From Sphingobacteriaceae bacterium (GTDB lineage Bacteria; Bacteroidota; Bacteroidia; UBA7662): DNA of 56,573 nucleotides. The stretch's first letter is position 1; every line of letters begins with the position of its first letter. The notes beneath the pieces are model-generated. The model was not told the DNA's origin and did not search any database. It saw nothing but the letters and a program-made list of their open reading frames with translations. Both the position numbers and the translations under genes were made by a program. The DNA is taken from positions 1-56,573 of the forward strand of contig PNNG01000039.1 of assembly GCA_013824115.1 (NCBI GenBank), written 5' to 3'. Positions 56,109 through 56,573 of this stretch are shown piece after piece.

Positions 56109-56573
56109 TCATCTTCCCGTGCCAAAATCAACACCTTCATCATCGAACGCGCCGACCTCTACCCCAATCAATTTGTAACCGTGAGCAGCTACGGACAATA
56201 CACCAAGCATTATTTTGCCAACGACCGGCGGGTATCGAGCCGGGTGGGGGGTGGATTGCCGCAAGGTGCCGACGCGCCGCATACCACCCAATTGCCCTCG
56301 GGCCGCAGCTGGTACGACCGCTCGGTGGCCATGAAAGAACAAATGGAGCGCGCTTTTGAATGTGCCGGCATGACCGAAGACCACCTCGAGTTTGCCACTG
56401 CCTGGGGATTGGACAAGTTAGTGGGCAACAGCGGCGATGGCGAGGTATTCTACTACCACCAAAACCACCAGGGGAGCCCGGTTTTTGTTTCTACCGCCAG
56501 CGGCTACCTCACCGAACAGCAATTGCTGCATGCCTATGGCGAAGTATTTGCCAGCGCCCAAAACCCCGCCTCC
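56109..56573 (+). CDS. RHS-repeat protein, fragment (5' missing, runs off window)
   Basis: Open frame from just after the toxin stop to the window end, 155 codons. It reads LYPNQFVTVSSYGQYTKHYFANDRRVSSRVGG and later FYYHQNHQGSPVFVSTASGYLTEQQLLHAYGEVF, the YD/RHS repeat-associated core (compare YYHxDHLGSxxxVTD and YxPFGE). RHS proteins are large secreted or surface toxins and wrappers. No start codon fits the N-terminal end, and its frame continues from the toxin stop with no gap, so the 5' part is missing or lost through the toxin-antitoxin insertion. Confidence 0.7.

Noticed and set aside
1..56573. tRNA, rRNA or origin of replication
   Set aside because: No cloverleaf with CCA-end arms, rRNA core sequence or DnaA-box cluster was found by eye in any spacer.

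Overview
The window looks like a chromosome segment from a member of the Bacteroidota. Evidence: two proteins end in type IX secretion (T9SS) sorting domains, promoters fit the Bacteroidota -7 box TAnnTTTG, Shine-Dalgarno signals are weak, and there are family-typical lipoproteins, an M61 peptidase and DUF4402 proteins. Base composition is near-balanced and intergenic regions are full of dispersed repeats. I cannot place it below phylum; a Saprospiria- or Chitinophagales-like lineage is a guess. No rRNA, tRNA or CRISPR array was seen.

Region 1 (615-20858) is the most unusual. All genes point one way and most overlap or nearly touch. They encode a 3670-residue surface protein with autotransporter-type beta repeats and a T9SS C-terminus, three small secreted proteins (one DUF4402-like), a separately promoted DUF4402 subunit, a PapD-like chaperone, a large usher-like outer-membrane protein with C-terminal TPR-like repeats, an inner-membrane protein that reads as a natural fusion of the FliF C-terminal region and FliG, and a lipoprotein with the same TPR-like unit. 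I infer a chaperone-usher-like envelope machine in which a flagellar-switch-like protein forms the inner-membrane part. No other flagellar gene is present. This is the best candidate for an undescribed system.

Region 2 (20859-30619) is accessory: tandem and dispersed repeats, an antitoxin/ParE pair, a membrane protein, an OsmC peroxiredoxin behind a palindromic operator, an NTF2-like lipoprotein, a PAS histidine kinase, an HD phosphohydrolase, a YdeI-like protein, a GNAT/HTH/lipoprotein operon, an MDR oxidoreductase, and an MntA/HepT pair whose hepT is split by a structured repeat.

Region 3 (30710-42444) is mostly housekeeping: Mrp/ApbC, M61 peptidase, a DUF4153-like membrane protein, a HTH/membrane protein pair, a second T9SS cargo protein, and a four-gene overlapping operon purK-purE-redoxin-cytochrome c/copper monooxygenase-like lipoprotein.

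Region 4 (42635-54141) holds a tetR-tolC-adaptor-RND efflux operon with a near-perfect TetR operator, ruvX-def, two genes for an HdrDE/GlpC-like membrane Fe-S oxidoreductase, and a conserved small protein. Region 5 (54142-56573) is accessory again: repeats, a hypothetical gene, higA with a higB remnant, a second antitoxin/ParE pair in which one base change appears to remove the toxin start and truncate the antitoxin, and the tail of an RHS gene running off the window.

Five toxin-antitoxin-like modules lie in 56 kb, and in three of them the toxin side is damaged in a different way (insertion, truncation, substitution).
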